DNA of 39,311 bases from Bacteroidia bacterium (GTDB lineage Bacteria > Bacteroidota > Bacteroidia > AKYH767-A > OLB10): positions 1 to 39,311 of the forward strand of contig JAEUTI010000013.1 in assembly GCA_016788065.1 (NCBI GenBank), written 5' to 3'. Of this stretch, positions 23,537-31,523 are shown piece after piece (positions within the stretch are counted from its first letter, which is position 1; each line of letters opens with the position of its first letter). A model generated the notes under the pieces. That model had not been told where the DNA came from. It saw only the letters and a program-made list of their open reading frames with translations, and ran no database searches. Both the position numbers and the translations under genes were made by a program.

Positions 23537-25009
23537 TCACTTCAAAATCATCACCCTTTGCCCTATATCCCCAATCCGAATTAAATAAACTCCACCTGCA
23601 AGACCTGAAACATCCAATGTAGTTTCTCCTTCAATTGCTTTCTGTAAAACGATTTTGCCCAATGAATCAAAGATAATAAGGGTCTTTGGGTTATTATTGG
23701 AAGTGTGTACCCGAATTATTTCGATGGCGGGGTTGGGATAGATAAGCAACAGTGGATTTGATGAGGTTATGGTCTCGAAAATAGAAACAGGTCCCTGGAA
23801 TTCATAGCATCCCATATCAATGGTTCCGTTGTAACGTGGATTTGCATCGAGGTCGGTGGAAGGGATGTTAATCACACCAATGGTATCACCGGCATTGATG
23901 CAGGGAGAACTTGGTTGTAAATGAAAATCGTAACCGACTGCATTCATAAATTGTGGATCTGTATTAATGTTTCCACCCTGCCAGTTAAGCAACAGGTTGC
24001 TGCCTCCGTTGTTCGTGTAAATAGAATCTTGTCCGCCTTCAAAATTGGTATTAGCCATTGTGATGTTGTTAATTCCATAATTAAACTGACAAACAATTGC
24101 AGGTGGATTGTTGCCATAAAAAATTGAATTGCGAATAGTCACATTAACACTGTCAATACAATACATCACACTCTTCAAAGCCAATCCTGGTCCATCGTCG
24201 CATACATTTCCCGACACGGTATTGTTTATAATGCGAACATGGCTCTGACTATCCATATAATAGGCACCTCCCATGACTACACTGTGGTTGTTGGTGATCA
24301 GACAATTCACCACATCGGCTTTAGAATTAAATGAATATATGGCACCTCCTGCTGTTGCAACAAAATTGTATTGCATAATGCTGTTCCGGATAACGGGAGT
24401 ATCACAATTCCACATCACAATTCCTCCTCCTGCATTGGGAGCTTCCATCGCCACGGAGTTGCAGGTGTTGTAACTGATGTTGCAATTTTCAATTAGTGCA
24501 TTCGAATTATACAAAAAGATTCCGCCACCACATTCACTGATATTGTTTCTGATATTTAAAAATCTAAGTACCGGATCGGCATCATAACAATAAATCCCGC
24601 CACCATAAAAAATAGGATCGAAACCCAGGAGCCTGTAATTTCCTTGGCCATTTTCGATGGTAAAACCAATCAGTTGCGCATCGGAAGTTTCATTATTTTC
24701 AAACGTGATTACACTTTTATCTAGTCCGGATAAATTATTGGGGGCAATTATGGTTGATGCAATATCGGATGTATCGTTAGTCAACAAAAAAACAGATGCA
24801 ACGACAATATTTTTCCCTGAAAAGTTTAACTGTTCCGCATAAACTCCCGGTTGAACCAGAATTGTATCGCCATTACTTGCATTATTGATGCCATGCTGAA
24901 TTTGCATATAATCTAAAGGAATATGAATGACAGCCGCATTCAAATTGCTGGTAATCAGCCCCAAATAAATAAGTAGCATTAATTTCTTCATCACATTAAA
25001 ATTTTGCAT
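23537..25009 (-). CDS. Secreted parallel beta-helix protein, T9SS type A
   Basis: This 490-residue protein begins with a signal peptide (MKKLMLLIYLGLITSNLNAA; the start may be the Met at 24991 rather than 25009). Residues ~30-380 show short recurring strands with N-x-I and GGG turns (GGGIYCYDA, GGGIFLYNS, AGGGIVMWN), the pattern of a right-handed parallel beta-helix as in pectate-lyase-like proteins. A CxNAGD segment near 375 and DLDANPRYNGTIDMGCYEF are typical of the DUF1565-like/choice-of-anchor group. The C-terminus from LLIYPNPAIE to GVYLIRIGDIGQRVMIL is a type A sorting domain. It is probably a surface polysaccharide-binding or -cleaving protein, but no catalytic residues can be assigned. 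The gene is convergent with the HTH-ImmA gene, 27 bp apart. Confidence 0.88.
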   Translation of the reverse strand: MQNFNVMKKLMLLIYLGLITSNLNAAVIHIPLDYMQIQHGINNASNGDTILVQPGVYAEQLNFSGKNIVVASVFLLTNDTSDIASTIIAPNNLSGLDKSVITFENNETSDAQLIGFTIENGQGNYRLLGFDPIFYGGGIYCYDADPVLRFLNIRNNISECGGGIFLYNSNALIENCNISYNTCNSVAMEAPNAGGGIVMWNCDTPVIRNSIMQYNFVATAGGAIYSFNSKADVVNCLITNNHSVVMGGAYYMDSQSHVRIINNTVSGNVCDDGPGLALKSVMYCIDSVNVTIRNSIFYGNNPPAIVCQFNYGINNITMANTNFEGGQDSIYTNNGGSNLLLNWQGGNINTDPQFMNAVGYDFHLQPSSPCINAGDTIGVINIPSTDLDANPRYNGTIDMGCYEFQGPVSIFETITSSNPLLLIYPNPAIEIIRVHTSNNNPKTLIIFDSLGKIVLQKAIEGETTLDVSGLAGGVYLIRIGDIGQRVMILK

Positions 25010-25628
25010 GAATTAACTTCTAATCTATAGACAAAATCCATCCACCAAACGCTGCATTGTTCAGAATGAAAATGAGAAAATGACCATTACGGACTTTCAG
25101 CAGAAATGTATTTATCATTTAACAAGAAATGAAAATGGAATGTTGAAATGCTGGATTTTCCACCTCCTCGCGCAAGCGAAATTCTCTGCGTCTCCCAAAC
25201 TCTGCGTTCAAAAAGTATGTCATTGGTCATTTGCGGCAAAGCCGAGGTGGTAAGTCATATGTCATATGCAATAAGGATTATTTTTCGATGCATATTTGTT
25301 TGAAATGCTCCCATTAGTTAGGTCATTTAGCGGCAAAGCCGCTGTCATTGGGTCATTGATAGGCAATGAAAGATTTTCCTCCTCCTCGCGCAAGCGAAAT
25401 TCTCTGCGTCTCCCAAACTCTGCGTTCAAAAAATAAGTCAAATGTCATATGCAATAAAGTTTAATTATCGATGCATATTTGTTTTCCTTAATCCCAATTG
25501 TGAATCTAGTTGTTATGTAAAATACACCATTTATTATGTGAAGTCCCATCTATCATCTATCATTTATAATTTATCATCATAACGAATTTCCATTCTGAAG
25601 AGAAACACATTAATCCCGCAGTCACAAA
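25010..25628. other. Non-coding, repeat-bearing intergenic region
   Basis: These ~620 bases hold two direct-repeat families, a perfect AGCGGCaaaGCCGCT hairpin (25329-25343) and several gtcatatg motifs. No gene was recognised. TAGATTAG on the minus strand shortly before 25009 is a near match to a -7 box for the beta-helix gene. Confidence 0.6.
25154..25484. repeat. Pair of long direct repeats
   Basis: 25154-25214 and 25372-25432 match over 61 bp with one difference (at 25162/25380). Both contain CCTCCTCGCGCAAGCG and TCTCTGCGTCTCCC. A second matching stretch (gtcatatgcaataa ... tcgatgcatatttgttt) follows at 25261-25301 and 25444-25484. These look like a short interspersed element present twice rather than a duplicated gene. 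Confidence 0.8.
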
Positions 25629-25660
25629 AAAAAGCTCGTGATTTTCATCACGAGCTTTTT
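25629..25660 (-). terminator. Strong intrinsic terminator after the CotH gene
   Basis: AAAAAGCTCGTGAT (25629-25642) and ATCACGAGCTTTTT (25647-25660) form a perfect 14-bp stem with a 4-nt loop. On the minus strand the stem is followed by a run of eight T. It lies 17 bp after the stop of the CotH gene. Confidence 0.92.
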
Positions 25661-25676
25661 AAGGATAGAATTAAAA

Positions 25677-28010
25677 TTAATGCGTCACCAAAACCTTCTT
25701 AACATGATCTTGAACACGAATGAAGTAAACACCGTTGGAAAGAGTCGAAGTATCAAAGCTGGCTTCATTCACTATTTCTTTCGAACTAATAACTTTCCCC
25801 ATAGGATCAACAAGCTCTATCGTAGCTTTCTCTATTCCACTAACCCTTACCCAAATTCTTTCACGCGCGGGGTTCGGGTACACACTCAAACCTGTAACCT
25901 GCACCGGATTGTCGCTAAGAGAGGTTGGATTGTTATTGGCAGAGAATGTGGGATTCTGAATTACGAAGTTACCGGTGCCATTTGGTACACGTGCATAGCC
26001 TTGATCTGTGGTTTGCACGCCCCAACTTACACTGTCAACTAATCCACCTGCGGGATCAATCAGATATAGTATTTCACCGGAAGCAGAGAGCTTGAAGTTC
26101 GCATGGAATGGTCCCTGGCTGCTGTCTTCATCGGCCCAGACAATCAGGTATTCGTTGGGTTGTAAAAATGTTCCTGCAGGAATTTCATACTTATCGAGGT
26201 TTGTTGGATTATCAGTTAAAACATAACCACTTAAATCAACCTGCACTTGTGATTTATTATACAGTTCGATCCAGTCATCATATTCACCATACGAATCGGG
26301 CATGGTAGTAGTGTTAGATGCCATAAGTTCATTGATTACCACTGTAGAGTCAGCTGAAATAGATGGACTCACCAGATAGATATAAACATTATGTTCAGCA
26401 CCAACAGGATCGTAGGTTACGGTGAGCGAAGTGTTAGCTGCAGCTGCTTCGATATAATAACGCACATACGTTCCGGCAGGTTGTCCTGGAATGGTAGCAC
26501 CATAAATGCCATCACTTGCTGCGCCATCATCGTGAGCGCCATCATCGAACATAGGGGTGGAGGTAAAGTTTCCAACGAGACCGGTTCCATAGTAAAGTTT
26601 CACTCCTGAGATCCCGTTTCCGGAAGTAACTGTGGTGCGCACATTCACCGGATCATTATCGCCGGGTTGTTGCCATTGTGTACCGTTGCTGGAGTAGGAG
26701 CCATTCGAAATTGCAGGTCCTGTTTGTGCTACTTCGGTATTCGACAATAAATAACTTTTGCGACTGGTGATGAACGATTTTAAAACACCAATTTCTGAAA
26801 CAAACTGATTGTAGGTATAAATTTTCTTTGGATCATTAAATACCATCGTATCAATTAAAGCTTTGTAACGATCAATTAACTGATTGGCATTTGCAGTATC
26901 ATAAGCATCATTGATGAAAGTGCGAAGATGTGCCAGGTAACGCTGACGATATTCAGGCACGGCAAACAAACGGTTCATCAGGGGATAATTTGCATTCTGC
27001 TGATTGTAAAAAGGACTCCAGTTTACGTGTGCAGGATCCATTACACTGTTGCCATCATATTCCTGAGGAACAATTCTGCCGGTCTCCATTTCATAGTGTA
27101 CGTTGTAATCCATTTTCCCTTTATAGATGTAACCATCATCATCAGAAAATAAAACTTCAGCAGCGAGGAACCAAAGGGTTCTGTCGACATCCATATAAGT
27201 AGGAAGTACTGTTGGAAGATTTGCCAGTGGTGTGTTTTCGAGTGCTGCAGTTGTTGCCACCAAATCATCCCATGGTTGAGCCTTAGTGGCAGATTTCAGT
27301 GTGTAATATGGTTTGTATAGCGATGTATCGGCACCTAAATAATTCAATGCTGCAGTACCATCACCCCAGCCACCACCTCCGGGACCACCGCTGCCAGTTG
27401 GACGATCGGCACGCCAGTGTGTTCCATCGTTGCTGAGCCACCATTCTTTCAGAAAATCTTTGTTCAGTTGCTGCACATTGGGATAAACACCCCAGTTGGC
27501 ACCATTGATATATAATTTTACGAAAGCTGATTTTGCTGCAGGAATATGTTTGCGAATCTGATGCTGATAAAAAACTTCGCGAAGAAAAGATTCATCCTGA
27601 AAACAATTGTTCAGGTTAAAAGTCTCGTAGCCTTCCACATCTTGTCCGGCAATGGCATAATCGAGAGAAATGTTAAACGACTTTTTTTGTCCCTGGACGG
27701 CCATGTAGGAAGTTTGTCCTTTGAATCGAACACCAACACTGTCGTATGTCACACCATCTAAAACCATGGTGGCCGGAAGATCAGTTTTGCTGGCATAATT
27801 CTGGGTAAGCAGTGTCCAGTAATTTGGTTGTGCAAAGGTGAGATAGATACTCTTCACAACCGAGTCATTATAGAGTCCCTGATGTTGCTGACCACCTGAG
27901 AAAAGCATTCTTCCATCGGGAGAGAAATACATCTCATCGGGCAGACTTTGAGCTTGTAATGCAGGTGCGAGAGCCATGAGTGCACCCAGCATAGTAATTC
28001 TTAAATTCAT
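25677..28010 (-). CDS. CotH-family protein with lamin-tail domain, T9SS type A
   Basis: This 777-residue protein has a signal peptide at residues 1-20 (LGALMALAPALQAQ). Residues ~40-420 are a CotH kinase-like domain: VRFKGQTSYMAVQGQKKSFN, FNLNNCFQDESFLREVF, KLYINGANWGVY and QEYDGNSVMD. CotH proteins of spore coats phosphorylate proteins; secreted Bacteroidota forms are of unknown substrate. Residues ~455-545 are an Ig/FN-like linker. Residues ~560-690 (VVINELMASN, DDWIELYNKS, DLSGYVLTDN) are a lamin-tail domain. The C-terminus LSVYPNPARERIWV to GVYFIRVQDHVKKVLV is a type A sorting domain. The gene is monocistronic, with its own terminator 17 bp downstream. Confidence 0.92.
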   Translation of the reverse strand: MNLRITMLGALMALAPALQAQSLPDEMYFSPDGRMLFSGGQQHQGLYNDSVVKSIYLTFAQPNYWTLLTQNYASKTDLPATMVLDGVTYDSVGVRFKGQTSYMAVQGQKKSFNISLDYAIAGQDVEGYETFNLNNCFQDESFLREVFYQHQIRKHIPAAKSAFVKLYINGANWGVYPNVQQLNKDFLKEWWLSNDGTHWRADRPTGSGGPGGGGWGDGTAALNYLGADTSLYKPYYTLKSATKAQPWDDLVATTAALENTPLANLPTVLPTYMDVDRTLWFLAAEVLFSDDDGYIYKGKMDYNVHYEMETGRIVPQEYDGNSVMDPAHVNWSPFYNQQNANYPLMNRLFAVPEYRQRYLAHLRTFINDAYDTANANQLIDRYKALIDTMVFNDPKKIYTYNQFVSEIGVLKSFITSRKSYLLSNTEVAQTGPAISNGSYSSNGTQWQQPGDNDPVNVRTTVTSGNGISGVKLYYGTGLVGNFTSTPMFDDGAHDDGAASDGIYGATIPGQPAGTYVRYYIEAAAANTSLTVTYDPVGAEHNVYIYLVSPSISADSTVVINELMASNTTTMPDSYGEYDDWIELYNKSQVQVDLSGYVLTDNPTNLDKYEIPAGTFLQPNEYLIVWADEDSSQGPFHANFKLSASGEILYLIDPAGGLVDSVSWGVQTTDQGYARVPNGTGNFVIQNPTFSANNNPTSLSDNPVQVTGLSVYPNPARERIWVRVSGIEKATIELVDPMGKVISSKEIVNEASFDTSTLSNGVYFIRVQDHVKKVLVTH

Positions 28011-28326
28011 AAAGTTGTGTTTGGGTTTATAAGGTCGGTTTGATGTCGAAAGTACAAAAAAGTTTAATACCGGCTTAACATTATTTATTGCTGATATTCA
28101 ATGATTTAGATAAAACTCGGGTAGGTATTGCATTTAATTAATAATCAGTAATTTAAATCTTTGTAAAAGTTGGTTAATATTTATAAAGCATTGATAATTA
28201 ATATGGTATTCATCATTCACGGAATTGAGAGATGCACAATACTGATTTTAGTTAAATTGATTTTTCTAGCACAATTATTGATTGATAGAAAAAGTTAATA
28301 ACTTTGAATAATAAATACATACAAAA
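28011..28326. other. AT-rich divergent intergenic region
   Basis: 316 bases between the divergent CotH gene and the HEPN-type module, very AT-rich and without ORFs. TACTTTCG on the minus strand close to 28050 is a near match to a -7 box for the CotH gene. The rightward promoter is listed separately. Confidence 0.55.
28278..28306 (+). promoter_or_regulatory. Promoter of the two-gene HEPN module
   Basis: TTG (28278-28280) and TAACTTTG (28299-28306) are 18 nt apart. The second matches TAnnTTTG exactly, and the ATG follows 20 nt later, giving a very short leader. Confidence 0.55.
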
Positions 28327-28806
28327 ATGCCGGCATCACATCCTGCTAAAGTAAACAATACTTCAAATTTTTCATCCACTGAACGATCTCATTGGTTTGA
28401 TTCATTTATTGGAACCCTGCGAGCACACGAAATGCAACTGGAAACGCAAACAGCTACTCCTCAAATGCAATCGATGTATCAGAATTTATTAAGTGGCAAT
28501 GTTGAAAATGTTATTCTTGCAGGAAAACAGCAGGCAAAAGAATTTTTCGTCACTAAAATTATAGTTGAATACGTAACAGAAATACAAAGTATTCCTTTGA
28601 CGAAGTTAGCCTTCGATCATAATGATAGTGAAGTTTTAGTTTGGATCCAGATTTCAGATGATGATACTGATTCAGAAAATAAACTTATTTTAGCTGAAGC
28701 TAAAGTAAATGCAAAGTATCACGATTTCGGTTATCATATTTGCAGTGTTATTGTAGAAACTTCAGACGAATTACCTGTTCCAAATCACTATCAAATAATT
28801 AAGTGA
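28327..28806 (+). CDS. Unknown partner protein of HEPN-like gene
   Basis: I do not recognise this 159-residue protein. Residues 1-60 are polar and helical (HWFDSFIGTLRAHEMQLE). Residues ~80-159 alternate strands and loops with a very acidic stretch (VWIQISDDDTDSEN) and end VPNHYQIIK. The strand / D-rich / strand / helix layout is loosely like the minimal nucleotidyltransferases that pair with HEPN proteins, but the G-S-x10-D-x-D core is absent, so no function is assigned. It is the first gene of a two-gene operon: the next start codon is 7 bp after its stop. A consensus -7 box lies 20 bp before the ATG. A toxin-antitoxin or sensor role is possible from the arrangement only. Confidence 0.55.
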   Translation: MPASHPAKVNNTSNFSSTERSHWFDSFIGTLRAHEMQLETQTATPQMQSMYQNLLSGNVENVILAGKQQAKEFFVTKIIVEYVTEIQSIPLTKLAFDHNDSEVLVWIQISDDDTDSENKLILAEAKVNAKYHDFGYHICSVIVETSDELPVPNHYQIIK

Positions 28807-28813
28807 CTTTTTT

Positions 28814-29326
28814 GTGGCTCAAGTCGACGAACATATTGCACAGGTTAAAAAGAACCTGAACTTTTTAAATAACATTTCTCAGATTCCTGAATCATTAGAT
28901 TGGCAGGTAACTGTTTGTTTTTATTCAGCCTTGCATTTAATTAATGCTCACCTTGCTTCGAATGGATTGCAATACAGGAAACATGCTGATGTTGATAATG
29001 CTATAAATCCGTTCAATAAAATTAAACTGTGTGCACTGCCTCAGGAGGTATACACCGCATATAGTTCTCTCTACAAATTAAGCCGCCGGTCGCGATATTT
29101 GGTGGATTTAAAAGACAATAATATTAATTCTAATCAGGGGTGTTTGATTTATGAAAAGCACCTGGGACGTGCACTTAAACATTTAGATACGATTTTGATT
29201 CACTTTGCCGGCAAATTTAATTTAGAACTTAAAGTTTTCGAAAGAAGTTTGCCTCTAGAAGTGCAAAAACATAGATTTACCTATTTTAAAAATGTTACTG
29301 GTAAAAATACTGTGGTGCAACCTTGA
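28814..29326 (+). CDS. HEPN-like domain protein
   Basis: This 170-residue, all-helical protein starts at GTG, 7 bp after the preceding gene. The pattern WQVTVCFYSALHLINAHLA, then QYRKHADV, then VYTAYSSLYKLSRRSRYL matches small bacterial HEPN proteins (F-Y-x-A-L-H helix, R-x-H turn, Y-x-x-L-x-x-x-S-R-x-x-R-Y helix). HEPN proteins are often RNases or scaffold partners in toxin-antitoxin and phage-defence systems. The strict R-x4-6-H RNase motif is not evident, so it may be non-catalytic. It is convergent with the YdeI-like gene, 32 bp apart. Confidence 0.6.
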   Translation: MAQVDEHIAQVKKNLNFLNNISQIPESLDWQVTVCFYSALHLINAHLASNGLQYRKHADVDNAINPFNKIKLCALPQEVYTAYSSLYKLSRRSRYLVDLKDNNINSNQGCLIYEKHLGRALKHLDTILIHFAGKFNLELKVFERSLPLEVQKHRFTYFKNVTGKNTVVQP

Positions 29327-29358
29327 TTTTATCCTTTTCCAATCCTTTTCCACAAAAA

Positions 29359-29868
29359 TCATAGCCTGTTTTTCAGAATTTCGGCAAAAGTATACCCCTT
29401 CACAAAACCATTCAGGCAGCGGGCAATGCGATCGGCTTTGGTCTTTTCTGTTTTGGCTTCCGAGATCCATTTGGAATAATACTTATGGTGGGATGCAGGC
29501 ATTGCATAGAATACTTTTTTAGCTGCGGGATCTTCTTCAAGACAACTTAAAAAATCAGAGTCGAGCTTAAATTCTTCCTTATCAATTTGTAATTCCACGT
29601 CCACATGCATGCCGTGTTTTTTTCCTAACAGCTTTCGCAGATCGGCTTTTACCGGCATAATAAAATTGCCCTGACCCATAGGGATCAAGGCAATCATTTT
29701 TATTGGTGTAGCATCAATTTTACCTTTCACACGGAATGATTTTTTCACTCCGGGATTGAGTTGTTGTGCTTCTGCTGCAGATACTTCGAAATAAGTCCAA
29801 CCTGTTTTCTCCCCTTTAGAACCGAAACGTTGCAACAATGCTTTGAATCGTATCTTGGTTGGTTTCAT
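29359..29868 (-). CDS. YdeI/OmpD-associated family protein (DUF1905 + OmdA)
   Basis: 169 residues from the ATG at 29868. A longer frame back to 29934 would overlap the DUF1761 gene and adds an unlike sequence, so the later start is chosen. Residues 1-~90 are a DUF1905-type small beta barrel (RFKALLQRF, GWTYFEVS, VKGKIDATPIKMIALIPMG, FIMPVKADLRKLLG). Residues ~100-169 are the OmdA/YdeI helical part (SCLEEDPAAKKVFYAMPASHHKYY, then KWISEAKTEKTKADRI). Members are linked to resistance to peptides or bacteriocins in some species, but the biochemical role is not established. The gene lies 40 bp after the DUF1761 gene on the same strand. Confidence 0.85.
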   Translation of the reverse strand: MKPTKIRFKALLQRFGSKGEKTGWTYFEVSAAEAQQLNPGVKKSFRVKGKIDATPIKMIALIPMGQGNFIMPVKADLRKLLGKKHGMHVDVELQIDKEEFKLDSDFLSCLEEDPAAKKVFYAMPASHHKYYSKWISEAKTEKTKADRIARCLNGFVKGYTFAEILKNRL

Positions 29869-29908
29869 TCTTTGTTCCTTTGGCAGGATGGGGGAGTGGT
29901 TTAGAAGA

Positions 29909-30409
29909 TTAAATATATTGACACAAAATTCCACCCATTAGTCCAAGAGTAAGTGCCCAGTAACCAACATGAATAAAGGTGTACTTAAATGACTTTCTTT
30001 CGAACAAGGAATTAATTCCAATGATAGGAAGTACGATAAAAATGCCTGCAAGCACACCATGCAACATACCATGTTTAAAGGTGCGGAAGTTAGTGCCATA
30101 TTTTTCCATAAAGGAAGCTACCATGAGTGATAATTCAGAATTCGGATCCTTGAATTCAGGCTCATCCATAATGACTGAGTAAATACTGAACTGATGGATA
30201 ACCAGTGATTGCAACATCATGCTGAGCATGAAGGAAAAAATGTAGGTAAGGATAAAGATTTTAGCCATGTTCCCTGATTGAAGGTCGGCTTCCGTGAGAC
30301 CGTTTGCATTCATCCATGCTGTTCCAAATACTTTCGGGTGATACCAGATAAATCCGGTGAGTAGTGGTACGATTGCAGCTATTGCAATCACTAAGAAGTT
30401 AATTTCCAT
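29909..30409 (-). CDS. DUF1761 membrane protein
   Basis: This 166-residue integral membrane protein has four hydrophobic helices, at ~5-22, 48-68, 112-130 and 143-163. The N-terminal VIAIAAIVPLLTGFIWYHPKVFG, followed by W-x-x-A-x-G-L-T and a FKHGMLHGVLAGIF helix, is the DUF1761 pattern. The function of the family is unknown. An inserted soluble loop (~75-105) is longer than in short members. It is followed by the YdeI-like gene and preceded by the metF terminator, so it probably has its own promoter in the 50 bp upstream. Confidence 0.85.
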   Translation of the reverse strand: MEINFLVIAIAAIVPLLTGFIWYHPKVFGTAWMNANGLTEADLQSGNMAKIFILTYIFSFMLSMMLQSLVIHQFSIYSVIMDEPEFKDPNSELSLMVASFMEKYGTNFRTFKHGMLHGVLAGIFIVLPIIGINSLFERKSFKYTFIHVGYWALTLGLMGGILCQYI

Positions 30410-30460
30410 AGTAAGTGATTTTTAGGTATCCAAATGTATATAAACCTTCTGAAATAAAAA

Positions 30461-30483
30461 AACACCGGTTATTTTCCGGTGTT
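30461..30483 (-). terminator. Intrinsic terminator after metF
   Basis: AACACCGG (30461-30468) and CCGGTGTT (30476-30483) form an 8-bp stem with a 7-nt loop. On the minus strand it runs into TTTTTATTT. It begins 25 bp after the metF stop. Confidence 0.85.
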
Positions 30484-30507
30484 GGCAATCATTAATGTCA
30501 GGTGTAT

Positions 30508-31461
30508 TTAAAATACGTTGGAAGCAATTCGGCGAATCAATTCAGCATTGCCCATGGTGTAGTAGTGGAGGCAGGGGATTTTGTGCTGCATCAGTTCTTT
30601 CGATTGTGCTATACACCATTCGGTACCCACTTCTTTAACCTGTGCATCGGTCTCACAATTCTCGAGTGCCTTCACAAAGTCATCGGGCAGATCGATGTGA
30701 AAAGTTTTAGGCAACAGGGTCATTTGTTTTTTGGTAGTGAGCGGCTTTAATCCCGGAATAATTGGAACTTGAATGCCTGCTTCCCTGCACTTGTCGACAA
30801 ACGAAAAAAACTTGCTGTTATCGAAGAACATTTGAGTTACGATATATTCGGCACCGGCATCAATTTTCATTTTCAGATATTTGATATCGGTATTAATACT
30901 TGGTGCTTCAAAATGTTTTTCAGGATATCCGGCCACTCCGATACAGAAGGTTGTAGGATCAACATCACGTAAGTCTTCATCCAGAAAAATCCCTTTATTC
31001 ATACTTCCAACCTGTTGTACCAGATCGAGTGCAAAAACATTTCCTCCTTCTTCGGGAGTGAAATGCGATTCGGTTTTGATTGGATCTCCGCGTAACAACA
31101 GCACATTGTCGATACCCAGGTAATTCAATTCGATCAGTGCATTTTCAGTTTCTTCACGGGTAAAACCACCACAGATAATATGAGGTACGGCATCGGTCTT
31201 GTAACGGTTTATAATTGCCGAGCAAATACCAACTGTTCCTGGGCGTTTGCGGATGGCAATCTTTTCCAGATAGCCTCCAACACGTTTCTTGTAGATGTAT
31301 TCTTCCCGGTGATAGGTTACATCAATGAAAGGAGGCTTAAATTCCATTAGAGGATCAATAAGATCATAAATGGACTTGATACTTTTCCCTTTTAAAGGGG
31401 GTAAAATCTCTATCGAAAAGAGCGTCTTTTTAGCGTTCTTAATGTGATCGGTAACTTTCAT
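30508..31461 (-). CDS. metF: Methylenetetrahydrofolate reductase
   Basis: 317 residues from the ATG at 31461. The frame extends to 31506, but that would start inside the preceding terminator, so the internal Met is the true start. It is a TIM-barrel flavoprotein: FSIEILPP near residues 16-23 carries the catalytic Glu, followed by DVTYHRE, NVLLLRGDP (the D-x-P FAD/folate segment), GVAGYPEKH, and GAEYIVTQMFFDN (the conserved Q). It reduces 5,10-methylene-THF to 5-methyl-THF for methionine synthesis, in the cytoplasm. Length and motifs match the family. It is flanked by terminators on both sides, so it is a single-gene unit. I saw no riboswitch. Confidence 0.95.
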   Translation of the reverse strand: MKVTDHIKNAKKTLFSIEILPPLKGKSIKSIYDLIDPLMEFKPPFIDVTYHREEYIYKKRVGGYLEKIAIRKRPGTVGICSAIINRYKTDAVPHIICGGFTREETENALIELNYLGIDNVLLLRGDPIKTESHFTPEEGGNVFALDLVQQVGSMNKGIFLDEDLRDVDPTTFCIGVAGYPEKHFEAPSINTDIKYLKMKIDAGAEYIVTQMFFDNSKFFSFVDKCREAGIQVPIIPGLKPLTTKKQMTLLPKTFHIDLPDDFVKALENCETDAQVKEVGTEWCIAQSKELMQHKIPCLHYYTMGNAELIRRIASNVF

Positions 31462-31477
31462 GGTGCAAAATAAATAA

Positions 31478-31503
31478 AAAACCCCGCTCGAAGGCGGGGT
31501 TTT
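31478..31503 (-). terminator. Intrinsic terminator after the type B surface protein
   Basis: AAAACCCCGC (31478-31487) and GCGGGGTTTT (31494-31503) form a perfect 10-bp GC-rich stem with a 6-nt loop. It is followed on the minus strand by T-rich sequence and lies 20 bp after the stop of the gene at 31524. It separates the sigma-factor cluster from metF. Confidence 0.92.
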
Positions 31504-31523
31504 CATTTATTTAGTCGGTTGAC

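Noticed and set aside
25638..26042. A 134-codon plus-strand frame
   Set aside because: Antisense to the C-terminus of the CotH/lamin-tail protein and overlaps its terminator.
28327..28806. Calling the first HEPN-module protein a nucleotidyltransferase (MNT)
   Set aside because: The G-S and D-x-D catalytic pattern is not visible; only a loose layout resemblance exists.
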